30,372 nt of DNA from Morganella morganii (GTDB lineage: Bacteria > Pseudomonadota > Gammaproteobacteria > Enterobacterales > Enterobacteriaceae): the NCBI RefSeq assembly GCF_003996855.1, contig NZ_NRQY01000001.1:1162175-1192546 (forward strand), given 5' to 3'. The position numbers and the translations under genes were made by a program. Every line of letters begins with the position of its first letter. Within the stretch, counting starts at the first letter, position 1. This document shows positions 1-7,656 of the stretch, in pieces. Below the pieces are notes generated by a model, which saw only the letters and a program-made list of their open reading frames with translations, did no database searches and had not been told where the DNA came from.

Positions 1-19
1 ATTACCATAAGGCTTGCCT

Positions 20-31
20 ATTATGCATAAT
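20..31. promoter_or_regulatory. 12-bp perfect palindrome upstream of the first MrpJ-like gene
   Basis: The sequence ATTATGCATAAT is a perfect 12-bp palindrome in the AT-rich stretch that precedes the first regulator gene. It could be an operator or H-NS-type AT-rich silencer DNA. I see no well-spaced -35/-10 pair between it and the start codon, so the gene may be read from a promoter outside the window, as expected for the last genes of a fimbrial operon. Function is inferred from position only. Confidence 0.3.
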
Positions 32-113
32 ATACAGTTTATACCTTGCAGATATTCTCTATTATAGCATTTAAAATATACATTTAATTTAATGACGTCC
101 TGATGGTATCTTT

Positions 114-491
114 ATGCAGCCCGATAATTGCCACGAACTTAGTTGTCAGCATCAAATTTTCAAAAAGGAACTTCACGCAGTTATAGGACAGGAAATTAAA
201 ACATTACGAAAATCAAAAGGCATCACCGGCTATGAGTTAGGCTTAATAATAAATCTATCACAACAACAGATATCCCGTTATGAGAATGGTGATAGTGCTG
301 TTCCGCTGGATACATTAATATTGATATTGCGCATTTTTAATATATCTCCGGAAAAATTTATTCACAGAGTATTATTTATATTAAACAGAGACCCTGATTC
401 AAAAAAATTATTATCCCATATGTCAAACCACTTTAATACATATACTGACAGCAGTTACCTGGGAACATTTGAACAATATAAACATAATTAA
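114..491 (+). CDS. XRE-family DNA-binding regulator, MrpJ-like (first copy)
   Basis: A 125-aa protein with one Cro/C1-type helix-turn-helix at about residues 23-82. Its recognition helix holds SQQQISRYENG (49-59), the hallmark of the MrpJ family that represses motility and controls fimbriae in Proteus. Known members are about 105-115 aa and usually close a fimbrial operon. This copy has about 20 extra N-terminal residues and a 40-residue polar tail of unknown role. Codons are strongly AT-rich compared with ttcA downstream, which suggests acquired DNA. The Shine-Dalgarno before ATG 114 is weak, so an internal start is possible. It lies 44 bp before a second gene of the same family, and the two share an identical 18-bp DNA stretch over the recognition helix. 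The family call is fairly sure; the regulated target is unknown. Confidence 0.7.
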   Translation: MQPDNCHELSCQHQIFKKELHAVIGQEIKTLRKSKGITGYELGLIINLSQQQISRYENGDSAVPLDTLILILRIFNISPEKFIHRVLFILNRDPDSKKLLSHMSNHFNTYTDSSYLGTFEQYKHN

Positions 492-535
492 TAGATTTAT
501 CACTACACACAGCATTTTATTTAAGGGCATAACGT

Positions 536-877
536 ATGAATGAGAGAGAAATCAGTCTCTTTATCGGTCAGCAAATTATGAGGAGAAGAAAATCGTCAGG
601 TCTTTCCGGTAAAGCGCTGGCCGGGTTATTAGGTTTAAGCCAGCAGCAGATATCCCGTTATGAGCAGGGTATTACCAATATAAGAGCAAGCACGCTGTTA
701 CAACTTTCGTTTTTATTTAATGTCGACGTGAAAAGCTTCTTTATTGACTGCATAGAAAATAATAACAAGCTGAAAACACTCAGTTATAAAGAAAAAAAGA
801 GTCAGGAAACTGACTGTGACATCATCACTATTGATAAGAAGAACAGAAGCAGAGGTAAAAACCGCAGCAAAAAATAA
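536..877 (+). CDS. XRE-family DNA-binding regulator, MrpJ-like (second copy)
   Basis: A 113-aa protein with a helix-turn-helix at residues 8-68 and the MrpJ-type recognition helix SQQQISRYEQG (35-45). Length and layout match MrpJ better than the preceding gene does. The last 30 residues are very rich in Lys and Arg, which suggests an extra DNA- or RNA-contacting tail. The start is supported by AAGGG about 8 nt upstream of ATG 536. The gene is probably cotranscribed with the copy at 114-491. It is less AT-rich than that gene, so the pair may be two separately acquired paralogues rather than a fresh duplication. The likely role, from the family, is control of fimbriae versus swarming; no fimbrial gene is visible in the window. 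Confidence 0.72.
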   Translation: MNEREISLFIGQQIMRRRKSSGLSGKALAGLLGLSQQQISRYEQGITNIRASTLLQLSFLFNVDVKSFFIDCIENNNKLKTLSYKEKKSQETDCDIITIDKKNRSRGKNRSKK

Positions 878-913
878 TAACATCAGCCACTATCAACAGC
901 CCGCCCCCGTCAT

Positions 914-949
914 CCCGGATCATTTCGTTCCGGGCTGTCATCCTTTTTG
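914..949 (+). terminator. Possible terminator after the MrpJ-like pair
   Basis: Arms CCCGGA (914-919) and TCCGGG (929-934) form a 6-bp stem with a 9-nt loop, and a CTTTTTG run follows after about 8 nt. The distance to the T run is longer than usual, so termination may be weak. Confidence 0.4.
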
Positions 950-1068
950 ATCCATACGTATCCGAATCCCCCGTCCTTCTGCTATCATTGCGTCCTTATT
1001 TCAGATTTCCGTTGCCGTGCGGCCGGCCTGACACAGGCATCAGCCAAACCCGTTAAGAACAGTAAGAC

Positions 1069-1995
1069 ATGAATACACCGAAAGAACAGTACAACATCAA
1101 TAAGTTGCAAAAACGCCTGCGCAGCCATACCGGCAAAGCGATCGCAGATTTTAATATGATTGAGGACGGCGACCGGATTATGGTTTGTCTGTCCGGTGGT
1201 AAAGACAGTTATACTCTGCTTTCTATTTTGCAGAGCCTGCAACAGAGCGCGCCTATCCGTTTTTCACTGATCGCGGTGAATCTCGATCAGAAACAACCGG
1301 GGTTTCCGGAGCATATTTTGCCGGAATATCTGGAAAAACTGGGTGTTGAATACAAAATCGTGGAAGAGAATACCTACGGTATTGTGAAAGAAAAAATTCC
1401 GGAAGGGAAAACCACCTGCTCCCTCTGTTCCCGCCTGCGCCGGGGTATTCTGTACCGTACCGCAACTGAGCTTGGTGCAACCAAAATCGCTCTCGGACAC
1501 CATCGTGACGATATTCTGCAAACTCTGTTCCTGAATATGTTTTACGGCGGAAAACTCAAGGGCATGCCGCCTAAGCTGATGAGTGACGACGGCAAACATA
1601 TTGTGATCCGCCCGCTGGCCTATTGCCGCGAGAAAGACATAGAGCGTTTTGCCGAAGCCAAAGGTTTCCCGATCATTCCGTGTAACCTGTGCGGCTCTCA
1701 GCCGAACCTTCAGCGTCAGGTTATCAAAGATTTGCTGCGTGACTGGGACAAACGCTATCCGGGCCGGATTGAAACCATGTTTCGCGCCACACAAAATGTC
1801 GTACCATCGCATTTATGTGATACTGAATTATTCGATTTCAAATCTATCCATCACGGCAGTGAAATCGTTGACGGCGGTGATCTCGCGTTTGACCGCGAAA
1901 CACTGCCTGTTCAGCCGGTATGGGAAGATGAGGATGACGACAGCGAAGGTCCGGATTTTACAGAATTACGTCTGGATGTGACGGAAGTAAAATAA
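1069..1995 (+). CDS. ttcA: tRNA 2-thiocytidine synthetase TtcA
   Basis: A 308-aa protein of the PP-loop ATPase superfamily that thiolates cytidine 32 of certain tRNAs in the cytoplasm, using ATP and an iron-sulfur cluster. The PP-loop SGGKDS is at residues 42-47. Two CxxC pairs, C117/C120 and C205/C208, are the cysteines known to hold the cluster in TtcA. GHHRDD at about 143-148 is another conserved block. The length is normal for enterobacterial TtcA (about 311 aa). The Shine-Dalgarno is poor. The gene stands alone, with zntB convergent downstream as in E. coli, where the two genes are also neighbours. An acidic tail (EDEDDDSEG) near residues 286-294 is typical of the family's variable end. 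Confidence 0.97.
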   Translation: MNTPKEQYNINKLQKRLRSHTGKAIADFNMIEDGDRIMVCLSGGKDSYTLLSILQSLQQSAPIRFSLIAVNLDQKQPGFPEHILPEYLEKLGVEYKIVEENTYGIVKEKIPEGKTTCSLCSRLRRGILYRTATELGATKIALGHHRDDILQTLFLNMFYGGKLKGMPPKLMSDDGKHIVIRPLAYCREKDIERFAEAKGFPIIPCNLCGSQPNLQRQVIKDLLRDWDKRYPGRIETMFRATQNVVPSHLCDTELFDFKSIHHGSEIVDGGDLAFDRETLPVQPVWEDEDDDSEGPDFTELRLDVTEVK

Positions 1996-2010
1996 GCGTC
2001 CTGTCATACT

Positions 2011-2032
2011 GCCGCGCCACGGAGGGTGCGGC
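2011..2032 (+). other. Stem-loop after ttcA
   Basis: GCCGCGCC (2011-2018) pairs with GGTGCGGC (2025-2032) with one G-U pair and a 6-nt loop, 16 nt after the ttcA stop codon. No T run follows, so this looks more like a 3'-end stabiliser or a Rho-assisted end than a true intrinsic terminator. Confidence 0.35.
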
Positions 2033-2083
2033 CTGAATATCGCTCCTGTCCGCAGGGCGCATTTGCATCTGTGTTTTTCAGGC

Positions 2084-2113
2084 AAAAAAAAACCGATGTA
2101 TAAAATACACCGG
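2084..2113 (-). terminator. Intrinsic terminator for zntB
   Basis: On the minus strand CCGGTGTA and TACATCGG form an 8-bp stem (one G-U) around TTTTA, followed by nine T residues (2084-2092). It sits about 180 bp after the zntB stop, so the zntB message has a long 3' untranslated region. That region includes a separate 8-bp dyad, ACAACGTT/AACGTTGT, at 2175-2198. Confidence 0.75.
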
Positions 2114-2292
2114 CATGATAATGGTCAATATTCTGTATAAGAACTCAATATGAGAAAAACTACAATTATGGAGCACAACGTTCATCGCTCAACGTTGTAT
2201 TCATCTGCGGGAGTAATAGTGCCCTAACCGGGCGCGTCGTTTCTTGATATATCTCAAGTCCGGTACGTAAAATCATATAAAAATACACGTTT

Positions 2293-3276
2293 TTACAACC
2301 AGTTACTCTTACGTAACCACCAGGCAACAAATCCGACAACACATGCCAGTCCCGCACAAAACAAACTGAAGGCAAACGGAAAACTCCCGCCCGGGATACC
2401 ACCGAGGTTGACCCCGAACAGCCCGGTCAGAAACGTCGTCGGCAGAAATACCATTGCCAGCATCGACATGGTATAGGTACGGCGGTTCATGGCATCCGCC
2501 ATCATATTGGTGATTTCATCTGAGATAACCGATGTCCGCGCGATACAGGAGTCAATATCGTCAATAATCCGCCCCAGCCGGTCGCTGACATCCGTCAGCT
2601 GGTGTCTGTCCTGTTCTGAAAGCCAGGTGTAACGCTCAGAAGCCAGCCGGGAAAATACATCACGCTGCGGCGCCATGTAGCGGCGTAATATAATCAGCTG
2701 TTTGCGCAGCAACGCCAGTTCGCCGCGTGCCGGAATATGCTGAGCGAGTATCGCATCTTCCATATCAATCAGAGTATCGTGCAGATCTTCAATAAAATCC
2801 GCCACTTCATCCGTAATGCAAAATGCCGCTTCCGCCAGCCATTCCCCGGTATTTTTTGCCCCTTCCCCGTTTTGTAAATCATCCTGGATTGTCTGAATGG
2901 AGTGTACTTTGCGGTGCCGGGTGGAGATAATATAGCTGCCGCAGATCCAGATGCGGAAAGCCACCAGCTGATCAGGCCGGTCACCGTCATTATTGTTGAT
3001 GGTTTGCAGGGTAATTAATGCACCTTCACCGATACGGACTGAGCGCGGGCGGATAACGTCTTTCGTCAGCCCCTCACGCGCCTGCGGCGGCAACAGTTCT
3101 GTTTCACTCAGCCAGCGCTGATTACCGCCGGAAAGATAGTCCAGGTGCAGCCATACCGGCTCTTTTATCCCCGCAACGGCATTGACATCCACCGGCGTGC
3201 AACCGCCCTCTCCGTCAAACTGTACCCGGCAGATGGGATCTGTTCCCTGAAAAGCGGATCCGTACAAAGCGCTCAT
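2293..3276 (-). CDS. zntB: Zinc transporter ZntB (CorA family)
   Basis: A 327-aa inner-membrane protein of the CorA metal-transporter family. The large N-terminal cytoplasmic domain is followed by two C-terminal membrane helices (about 268-287 and 300-320). The loop between them carries GVN (288-290) in place of the CorA GMN, which marks the ZntB branch. E. coli ZntB is also 327 aa. The family forms pentamers; ZntB was first reported as zinc efflux, while later structural work favours proton-coupled zinc uptake, so direction should be read with care. The start at 3276 has GGGGAG about 7 nt upstream. It follows mppA on the same strand after an 87-bp gap that holds a strong hairpin. Confidence 0.96.
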   Translation of the reverse strand: MSALYGSAFQGTDPICRVQFDGEGGCTPVDVNAVAGIKEPVWLHLDYLSGGNQRWLSETELLPPQAREGLTKDVIRPRSVRIGEGALITLQTINNNDGDRPDQLVAFRIWICGSYIISTRHRKVHSIQTIQDDLQNGEGAKNTGEWLAEAAFCITDEVADFIEDLHDTLIDMEDAILAQHIPARGELALLRKQLIILRRYMAPQRDVFSRLASERYTWLSEQDRHQLTDVSDRLGRIIDDIDSCIARTSVISDEITNMMADAMNRRTYTMSMLAMVFLPTTFLTGLFGVNLGGIPGGSFPFAFSLFCAGLACVVGFVAWWLRKSNWL

Positions 3277-3328
3277 GCGTCTCTCCCCATTGTCCGTGAA
3301 AACAGCTGATGAATGTGTCCGCCCGGTT

Positions 3329-3362
3329 CCTGCCGCCGTCCGCAGCAGAAACCGGCGGCAGG
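3329..3362 (-). other. Strong hairpin directly after the mppA stop codon
   Basis: CCTGCCGCCG (3329-3338) and CGGCGGCAGG (3353-3362) form a perfect 10-bp GC-rich stem with a 14-nt loop, beginning one base after the mppA stop. There is no T run on the minus strand, so it is probably an mRNA 3'-end protector or attenuator that lowers zntB readthrough rather than a classical terminator. Confidence 0.5.
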
Positions 3363-3363
3363 C

Positions 3364-4998
3364 TTAGTGTTTAATGATATAGAGATTATGGCTGTATGCC
3401 ACATCTTCCGGATTATTGACCGGATAGCCTTTCAGCCACGGTTTGATAAGACGGCCGTTGGTGTACTGGTAGATCGGTGCTATCGGCATATCTTCCGCCA
3501 GCAGTTTTTCGGCGTCGTTATAATCCGTATTACGGGCATTATCATCCGTTTCCAGCGCGGCGGTTTTCAGCAGAGCATCATATTTTTCATTATGATACTG
3601 CGCGATATTACCGGTGTGTGTGCTGGTCAGCAGAGACAGGAACGTTGACGGCTCATTATAGTCCCCGACCCAGGAGGCGCGGATCACGTCAAAATTGCCG
3701 GTATTGCGGCTGTCGATATAGGTTTTCCATTCCTGATTAACCAGTTTCACTTCCGCGCCCAGTTTTTTCTTCCACATCGATCCGACTGCAATCGCAATTT
3801 TCTGATGGTTTTCCGAACTGTTATACAACAAAGATAATTTCAGCGGATTGTGCGGCCCGTAACCAGCGGCAGCCAGCAGGGTTTTTGCCTGGCTGTCGAG
3901 TTCATCCTGCGTGAATTTCTGATAGAGGCCCGGCTCCGGTGTAAATCCGGCGGTGACATCCGGCGTGAAATGCCAAGCCGGTTTTTCGCCCGTGCCAAGC
4001 ACTTTTTCCGCGATCACTGCGCGGTCAATGGTCATGGAGAGCGCCTGCCGCACTCGCGGGTCATTCGTCGGTGCGCGCTGCGTGTTAAAGGCGTAATAAT
4101 AGGTACCGAGCTGATCCGGAATATAAATCTGATCAGGGATCGCCTTTTTCAGTTTCTGATACTGATTTTTCGGGAAAGATTCCGTGATATCAAGGTCATT
4201 AGCCAGATAGCGCTTGGTGGCCTGAGATTCATGGTTAATCGGCACAAACGTAACGGATGTCAGCACCGTGTGTTTGTGATCCCAGTAATGCCGGTTGGGT
4301 GTCAGGACAATTTTTTCATTCACCACACGGTCATGCAGAACAAATGCTCCGTTGCCGACCAGATGTCCGGTACGAATCCAGTTGTCACCGTATTTCTCCA
4401 CAGTGGCGCGATGTACCGGGAAAAGGCTGAAGTTTGCTGCCAGATTCGGGAAATATGGCACAGGTCGATCTAATGTGACGCGCAGTGTCCGGGCGTCAGC
4501 AGCTTCAACGCCGAGAGCTTCCGGCTGCATTTTGCCGTCGATAATCGCCTGTGCATTTTTAATCCCGGCCAGCGGTGCAAACCAGGCAAATGTCGAAAGG
4601 TTCTCCGGGTTCACCAGCCGCTGCCAGCTGTAAACAAAGTCCTGTGCCGTCACCGGTGAGCCGTCTGACCAGCGGGCATCGTCGCGCAGACGGAATGTCC
4701 ACACCTGGTTATTACGGGTTTCCCAGGAAAACGCGACACCGGGCACCGGTTTACCGTCCGCCCCCTGACTGGTCAGCCCTTCAAATAAATCACGCAGAAT
4801 CTGAGCTTCGGTCAGTCCGACCGCTTTAATCGGGTCCAGAGAAGCGGGTTCATCTTTCAGATGACGATAAACAGATTGTTCTTTTGCCAGCTGTGTTCCT
4901 GCGGGGATCTCCGCCGCCGTCGCACAAAACAGAGAAGAAAAAGTGAAAAACGTCCCGGCAAGAAGTGCGGAACGGGAAAATTTTGCTGGCCTGAACAT
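3364..4998 (-). CDS. mppA: Periplasmic murein-peptide-binding protein MppA (OppA family)
   Basis: A 544-aa periplasmic solute-binding protein of the SBP_bac_5 family. Residues 1-29 form a signal peptide with a hydrophobic core and an Ala-rich end (CATAA before EIPAG). The domain from about 40 to 540 includes EPASLDPIKA, WTFRLRDDARWSDG and a YYYAFNT block, all typical of OppA/MppA. In E. coli MppA binds the murein tripeptide and hands it to the Opp permease. No permease genes lie here, which fits MppA rather than OppA, as does its place before tpx and tyrR as in E. coli. AAGG precedes the ATG by about 8 nt. A paralogous OppA identity cannot be fully excluded by eye. Confidence 0.85.
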   Translation of the reverse strand: MFRPAKFSRSALLAGTFFTFSSLFCATAAEIPAGTQLAKEQSVYRHLKDEPASLDPIKAVGLTEAQILRDLFEGLTSQGADGKPVPGVAFSWETRNNQVWTFRLRDDARWSDGSPVTAQDFVYSWQRLVNPENLSTFAWFAPLAGIKNAQAIIDGKMQPEALGVEAADARTLRVTLDRPVPYFPNLAANFSLFPVHRATVEKYGDNWIRTGHLVGNGAFVLHDRVVNEKIVLTPNRHYWDHKHTVLTSVTFVPINHESQATKRYLANDLDITESFPKNQYQKLKKAIPDQIYIPDQLGTYYYAFNTQRAPTNDPRVRQALSMTIDRAVIAEKVLGTGEKPAWHFTPDVTAGFTPEPGLYQKFTQDELDSQAKTLLAAAGYGPHNPLKLSLLYNSSENHQKIAIAVGSMWKKKLGAEVKLVNQEWKTYIDSRNTGNFDVIRASWVGDYNEPSTFLSLLTSTHTGNIAQYHNEKYDALLKTAALETDDNARNTDYNDAEKLLAEDMPIAPIYQYTNGRLIKPWLKGYPVNNPEDVAYSHNLYIIKH

Positions 4999-5160
4999 AA
5001 CGGGCGCCTTGTATTAAAAATGGTAAACCGATAGATTATCTGATGATTACCGAAACACAACAACCGGATATTACATTTTAATTGACGATATCCGGTGAGA
5101 ATACACCTGCAAGGTATTTTTGATACCAACAATTATGAGCCCGTTCAGAGGATGATAAAA

Positions 5161-5664
5161 ATGACACAAACTGTAAAACTTCAGGGTAATGATGTTCTGG
5201 TTTACGGCGCACTGCTGCGTGCCGGTGAAAAAGCCGTACCATTCAAATTAGTCGCTAATGATTTATCAGATGTTCAGCTCACCAAATTCGCCGGGAAACG
5301 TAAGATCCTCAATATTTTCCCGAGTGTGGACACCGGTGTCTGCGCCACATCTGTGCGCAAATTTAATGAAACTGCGGCAAAACTTTCCAATACCGTGGTG
5401 TTATGTATTTCCGCTGATCTGCCGTTTGCACAATCCCGTTTCTGCGGCGCGGAAGGTATTGAGAATGTGGTAATGCTCTCCACCCTGCGTGATCCGGAAT
5501 TCCGCGAGAATTACGGCGTCGGCATCGGCAGCGGCCCGCTGGTCGGTCTGTGCGCCCGTGCGGTGATCGTGCTGGATGAGAACGATACTGTGATTTACAG
5601 CCAGCTGGTCGGTGAAATTACCGAAGAGCCGGATTATGACAGCGCGCTGAATGCACTGAAATAA
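5161..5664 (+). CDS. tpx: Thiol peroxidase Tpx
   Basis: A 167-aa atypical 2-Cys peroxiredoxin that reduces peroxides, lipid hydroperoxides included, using thioredoxin. The peroxidatic cysteine C61 lies in SVDTGVC and the resolving cysteine C95 in SRFCGAEG, exactly as in E. coli Tpx (168 aa). C82 is also conserved. The open frame extends upstream to 5095, but ATG 5161 gives the family length and is preceded by AGAGGA 8 nt away, so I chose it. It is read rightward between mppA and tyrR, both leftward, and ends at a bidirectional terminator shared with tyrR. Confidence 0.97.
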   Translation: MTQTVKLQGNDVLVYGALLRAGEKAVPFKLVANDLSDVQLTKFAGKRKILNIFPSVDTGVCATSVRKFNETAAKLSNTVVLCISADLPFAQSRFCGAEGIENVVMLSTLRDPEFRENYGVGIGSGPLVGLCARAVIVLDENDTVIYSQLVGEITEEPDYDSALNALK

Positions 5665-5679
5665 GTTACCCGTATCTGT

Positions 5680-5721
5680 AAAAAAACCCCGCTGCCGGTA
5701 AGGGCCGCGGGGTTATTTTTT
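5680..5721. terminator. Bidirectional terminator between tpx and tyrR
   Basis: AACCCCGC (5685-5692) pairs with GCGGGGTT (5707-5714), with an A run before (5680-5686) and ATTTTTT after. It can stop both tpx (plus strand) and tyrR (minus strand), whose stop codons lie on either side. Confidence 0.85.
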
Positions 5722-5735
5722 ACGGCGGGGAAGAG

Positions 5736-7322
5736 TTACGCTTCCTCACCCTCGTCTTCTTTTGCCGCACCGCGTCGCTGACTCAGCCCGTATTCACGCA
5801 GCTTATTGGCGATAGCGGTATGTGAGACATTCAGGCGTTTCGCCAGTTTGCGGGTGCTCGGATAGTGACGGTAAAGCCGTGTCAGTACAGAGCATTCAAA
5901 CCGTTTGGTGATATCATCCAGCGACCCGCTGAGAATATCCTCACTGAAACCAATTTCCGCTTCCAGCTCCGGCAGAACGATATCCTGCGGACGCAGCAGC
6001 GTCCCTTCCAGTGAAGAAAGCGCCTGATAAATCACGTTACGCAGCTGGCGGACGTTGCCCGGCCAGTGATAAGCACAAAGGAACTGTCCCAGCTCCGGTG
6101 CAAGACGCGGCTCCTCACAGCCCTGCTCCTCTGAGAAACGCTTCACGAAATCGCGGGTCAGCGGCAGAATATCTTCCTGATGCTCACGCAGCGGCGGAAT
6201 GGTCAGCGTCAGCACATTGAGGCGGTAATAGAGATCCTCACGGAACTTGCCTTCTTTAACCAGTTCCAGCAGATTTTTCTGGGTCGCACAGATAACCCGC
6301 ACATCCACTTTAACTTCATGCTCTTCCCCGACACGGCGGAATGTACCGTCATTCAGGAAACGCAGCAGTTTGATCTGCATCTGCGGAGACATTTCCGCGA
6401 TTTCATCCAGCAGGACAGTCCCGCCGTTGGCCTGCTCAAAAAAGCCTTTTTTCGGTTCCGTACTATTAGCATAAGCACCGGCGGCATAACCGAACAGCTC
6501 GGTTTCCACCACATCATCCGGCATCGAGGCGCAGTTCAGTCCGAGGAACGGCTGATTGCCGCGCACGCTGTAGAGATGACAGGCTTTGGCAAACACGTCT
6601 TTCCCTGTACCGGTTTCACCGACCAGCAGCAGCGGAGAATCCATTTTTGCCATACGCTGTGCCTGTTCAACCACGTGGCGCATTTTGGCACTTTTCGCCA
6701 CCAGGTCATCAAAACTGCCGGAATGCATGACCTGCATGCGGCGCTTCTGCCCGCTGACACTCTCACTGACCGTGCGCAGCAGCACAACCGCGCCGATCGT
6801 GGCAGAGGCATCATCTTTCTCATCAAAGTTAATCGGCGTCACACTCAGAGTGTAAGAACGCCCCTTGAGGCTGATGGTTTCTTTGTACGGCGCGGGTTCA
6901 TCATCCTCAATCCAGCGGGTAAAGTTGAACTGACTGAAATAATAGGTGATGTTACGCTGGCGGATGCGCTCTTCGGTGGTGGCAAACAGGGAGAGTGCCG
7001 CGCTGTTGGCCAGTTCGATATTTCCGCGCAGATCGAGGGATAAAATCGGGTCTTCCAGAGATTCGAGTAATGCCCACATGGCGCGCTGTTCGCGCTCAGA
7101 CGGCATAAAGTGAACAGTTCTGACATCCACCACGCCCGGAATCCGGCGGATCTCAGCCATCAGGGACTGAAACACAGAAAAATCGATCTGCATAAAATTG
7201 AGGTATATCCGGCCGTTACGGGCAATTTCGATACCCTTGAGGTCGATATTTTGCAATACCAGCAGATCCAATAACTCCCGCGTCAGTCCGATTCGGTCCT
7301 GGCAAATTACTTCCAATCGCAT
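5736..7322 (-). CDS. tyrR: Aromatic amino-acid regulator TyrR
   Basis: A 528-aa transcription factor that represses or activates genes of aromatic amino-acid synthesis and uptake in response to tyrosine and phenylalanine. In order: ACT domain (1-75), PAS-like domain (about 80-190), AAA+ central domain (206-440) with Walker A GETGTGKD (235-242) and Walker B GTVLLDE (301-307), and a Fis-type helix-turn-helix (488-515, TRKLAKRLNVSHTAIANKL). The place of the sigma-54 contact loop reads GAYANS (282-287) instead of GAFTGA, in agreement with a sigma-70 regulator. E. coli TyrR (513 aa) is shorter at this loop. A TyrR-box-like dyad lies over its promoter at 7375-7415, which implies autoregulation. Confidence 0.97.
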   Translation of the reverse strand: MRLEVICQDRIGLTRELLDLLVLQNIDLKGIEIARNGRIYLNFMQIDFSVFQSLMAEIRRIPGVVDVRTVHFMPSEREQRAMWALLESLEDPILSLDLRGNIELANSAALSLFATTEERIRQRNITYYFSQFNFTRWIEDDEPAPYKETISLKGRSYTLSVTPINFDEKDDASATIGAVVLLRTVSESVSGQKRRMQVMHSGSFDDLVAKSAKMRHVVEQAQRMAKMDSPLLLVGETGTGKDVFAKACHLYSVRGNQPFLGLNCASMPDDVVETELFGYAAGAYANSTEPKKGFFEQANGGTVLLDEIAEMSPQMQIKLLRFLNDGTFRRVGEEHEVKVDVRVICATQKNLLELVKEGKFREDLYYRLNVLTLTIPPLREHQEDILPLTRDFVKRFSEEQGCEEPRLAPELGQFLCAYHWPGNVRQLRNVIYQALSSLEGTLLRPQDIVLPELEAEIGFSEDILSGSLDDITKRFECSVLTRLYRHYPSTRKLAKRLNVSHTAIANKLREYGLSQRRGAAKEDEGEEA

Positions 7323-7374
7323 CGTTACGATCCTATTTACACTTAAGTTATTATTTTCCCGTTAATTGAAACTG

Positions 7375-7415
7375 ATTTTACGGTATAAAATGAAAACTGT
7401 CACGATTTGTTGACA
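7375..7415 (-). promoter_or_regulatory. tyrR promoter with overlapping TyrR-box-like operator
   Basis: On the minus strand GTGACA (7398-7403), a 17-bp spacer and TAAAAT (7375-7380) form a good sigma-70 promoter. The 18-bp sequence at 7398-7415, TGTCAA-N6-GTGACA, keeps the G-N14-C core of the TyrR box TGTAAA-N6-TTTACA and covers the -35 element, so bound TyrR would block its own transcription. The promoter is seen; the operator role follows known tyrR autoregulation in E. coli. Confidence 0.65.
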
Positions 7416-7608
7416 CAATAAATGCGTTCCTGCGGTGTTTATCCACAGTTCCGTGTGAAAAGGCAATGAAAGTACAGATATGTCAGTCGGTTAACGACGC
7501 TTGATTCAGCGCGGACGGCAAACCGCGCCGGAGAGGTGATACGGTGACACGTTGGGAGCATAGCGGGATTATTGTGAAAAAACAGTGACGTGACAGAGAT
7601 TTCTGCAT
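7416..7608. other. Gene-free stretch between tyrR and ycjF
   Basis: About 190 bp lie between the tyrR promoter and the ycjF terminator, with no plausible reading frame. It holds a GC-rich dyad GCGCGG (7509-7514)/CCGCGC (7523-7528) without a T run, and one sequence matching the DnaA box TTATCCACA (7439-7447) that is probably chance. I see no RNA gene in it. Confidence 0.4.
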
Positions 7609-7645
7609 AAAAAAGCCGGATGACATCACAAAATGCACATCCGGC
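7609..7645 (-). terminator. Terminator of the psp-ycjXF operon
   Basis: On the minus strand GCCGGATG and CATCCGGC form a perfect 8-bp stem with a 15-nt loop, followed by six T residues (7609-7614). It lies 12 bp after the ycjF stop and closes the leftward operon that begins at pspA. Confidence 0.85.
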
Positions 7646-7656
7646 CGGGTTATCGG

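Noticed and set aside
1264..1812. Long minus-strand open frame inside ttcA, and similar long antisense frames inside mppA, tyrR, tyrS and rnt
   Set aside because: They are antisense shadows of well-identified genes, without ribosome-binding sites or recognisable domains.
2166..2402. A 78-codon open frame on the minus strand overlapping the end of zntB
   Set aside because: Most of it is another frame of zntB and the remainder runs through a stem-loop region. There is no family resemblance and no reason to prefer it over zntB.
7439..7447. Perfect DnaA box TTATCCACA
   Set aside because: A single 9-bp match is not surprising in 30 kb of both strands, and no cluster of boxes or origin-like DNA surrounds it.
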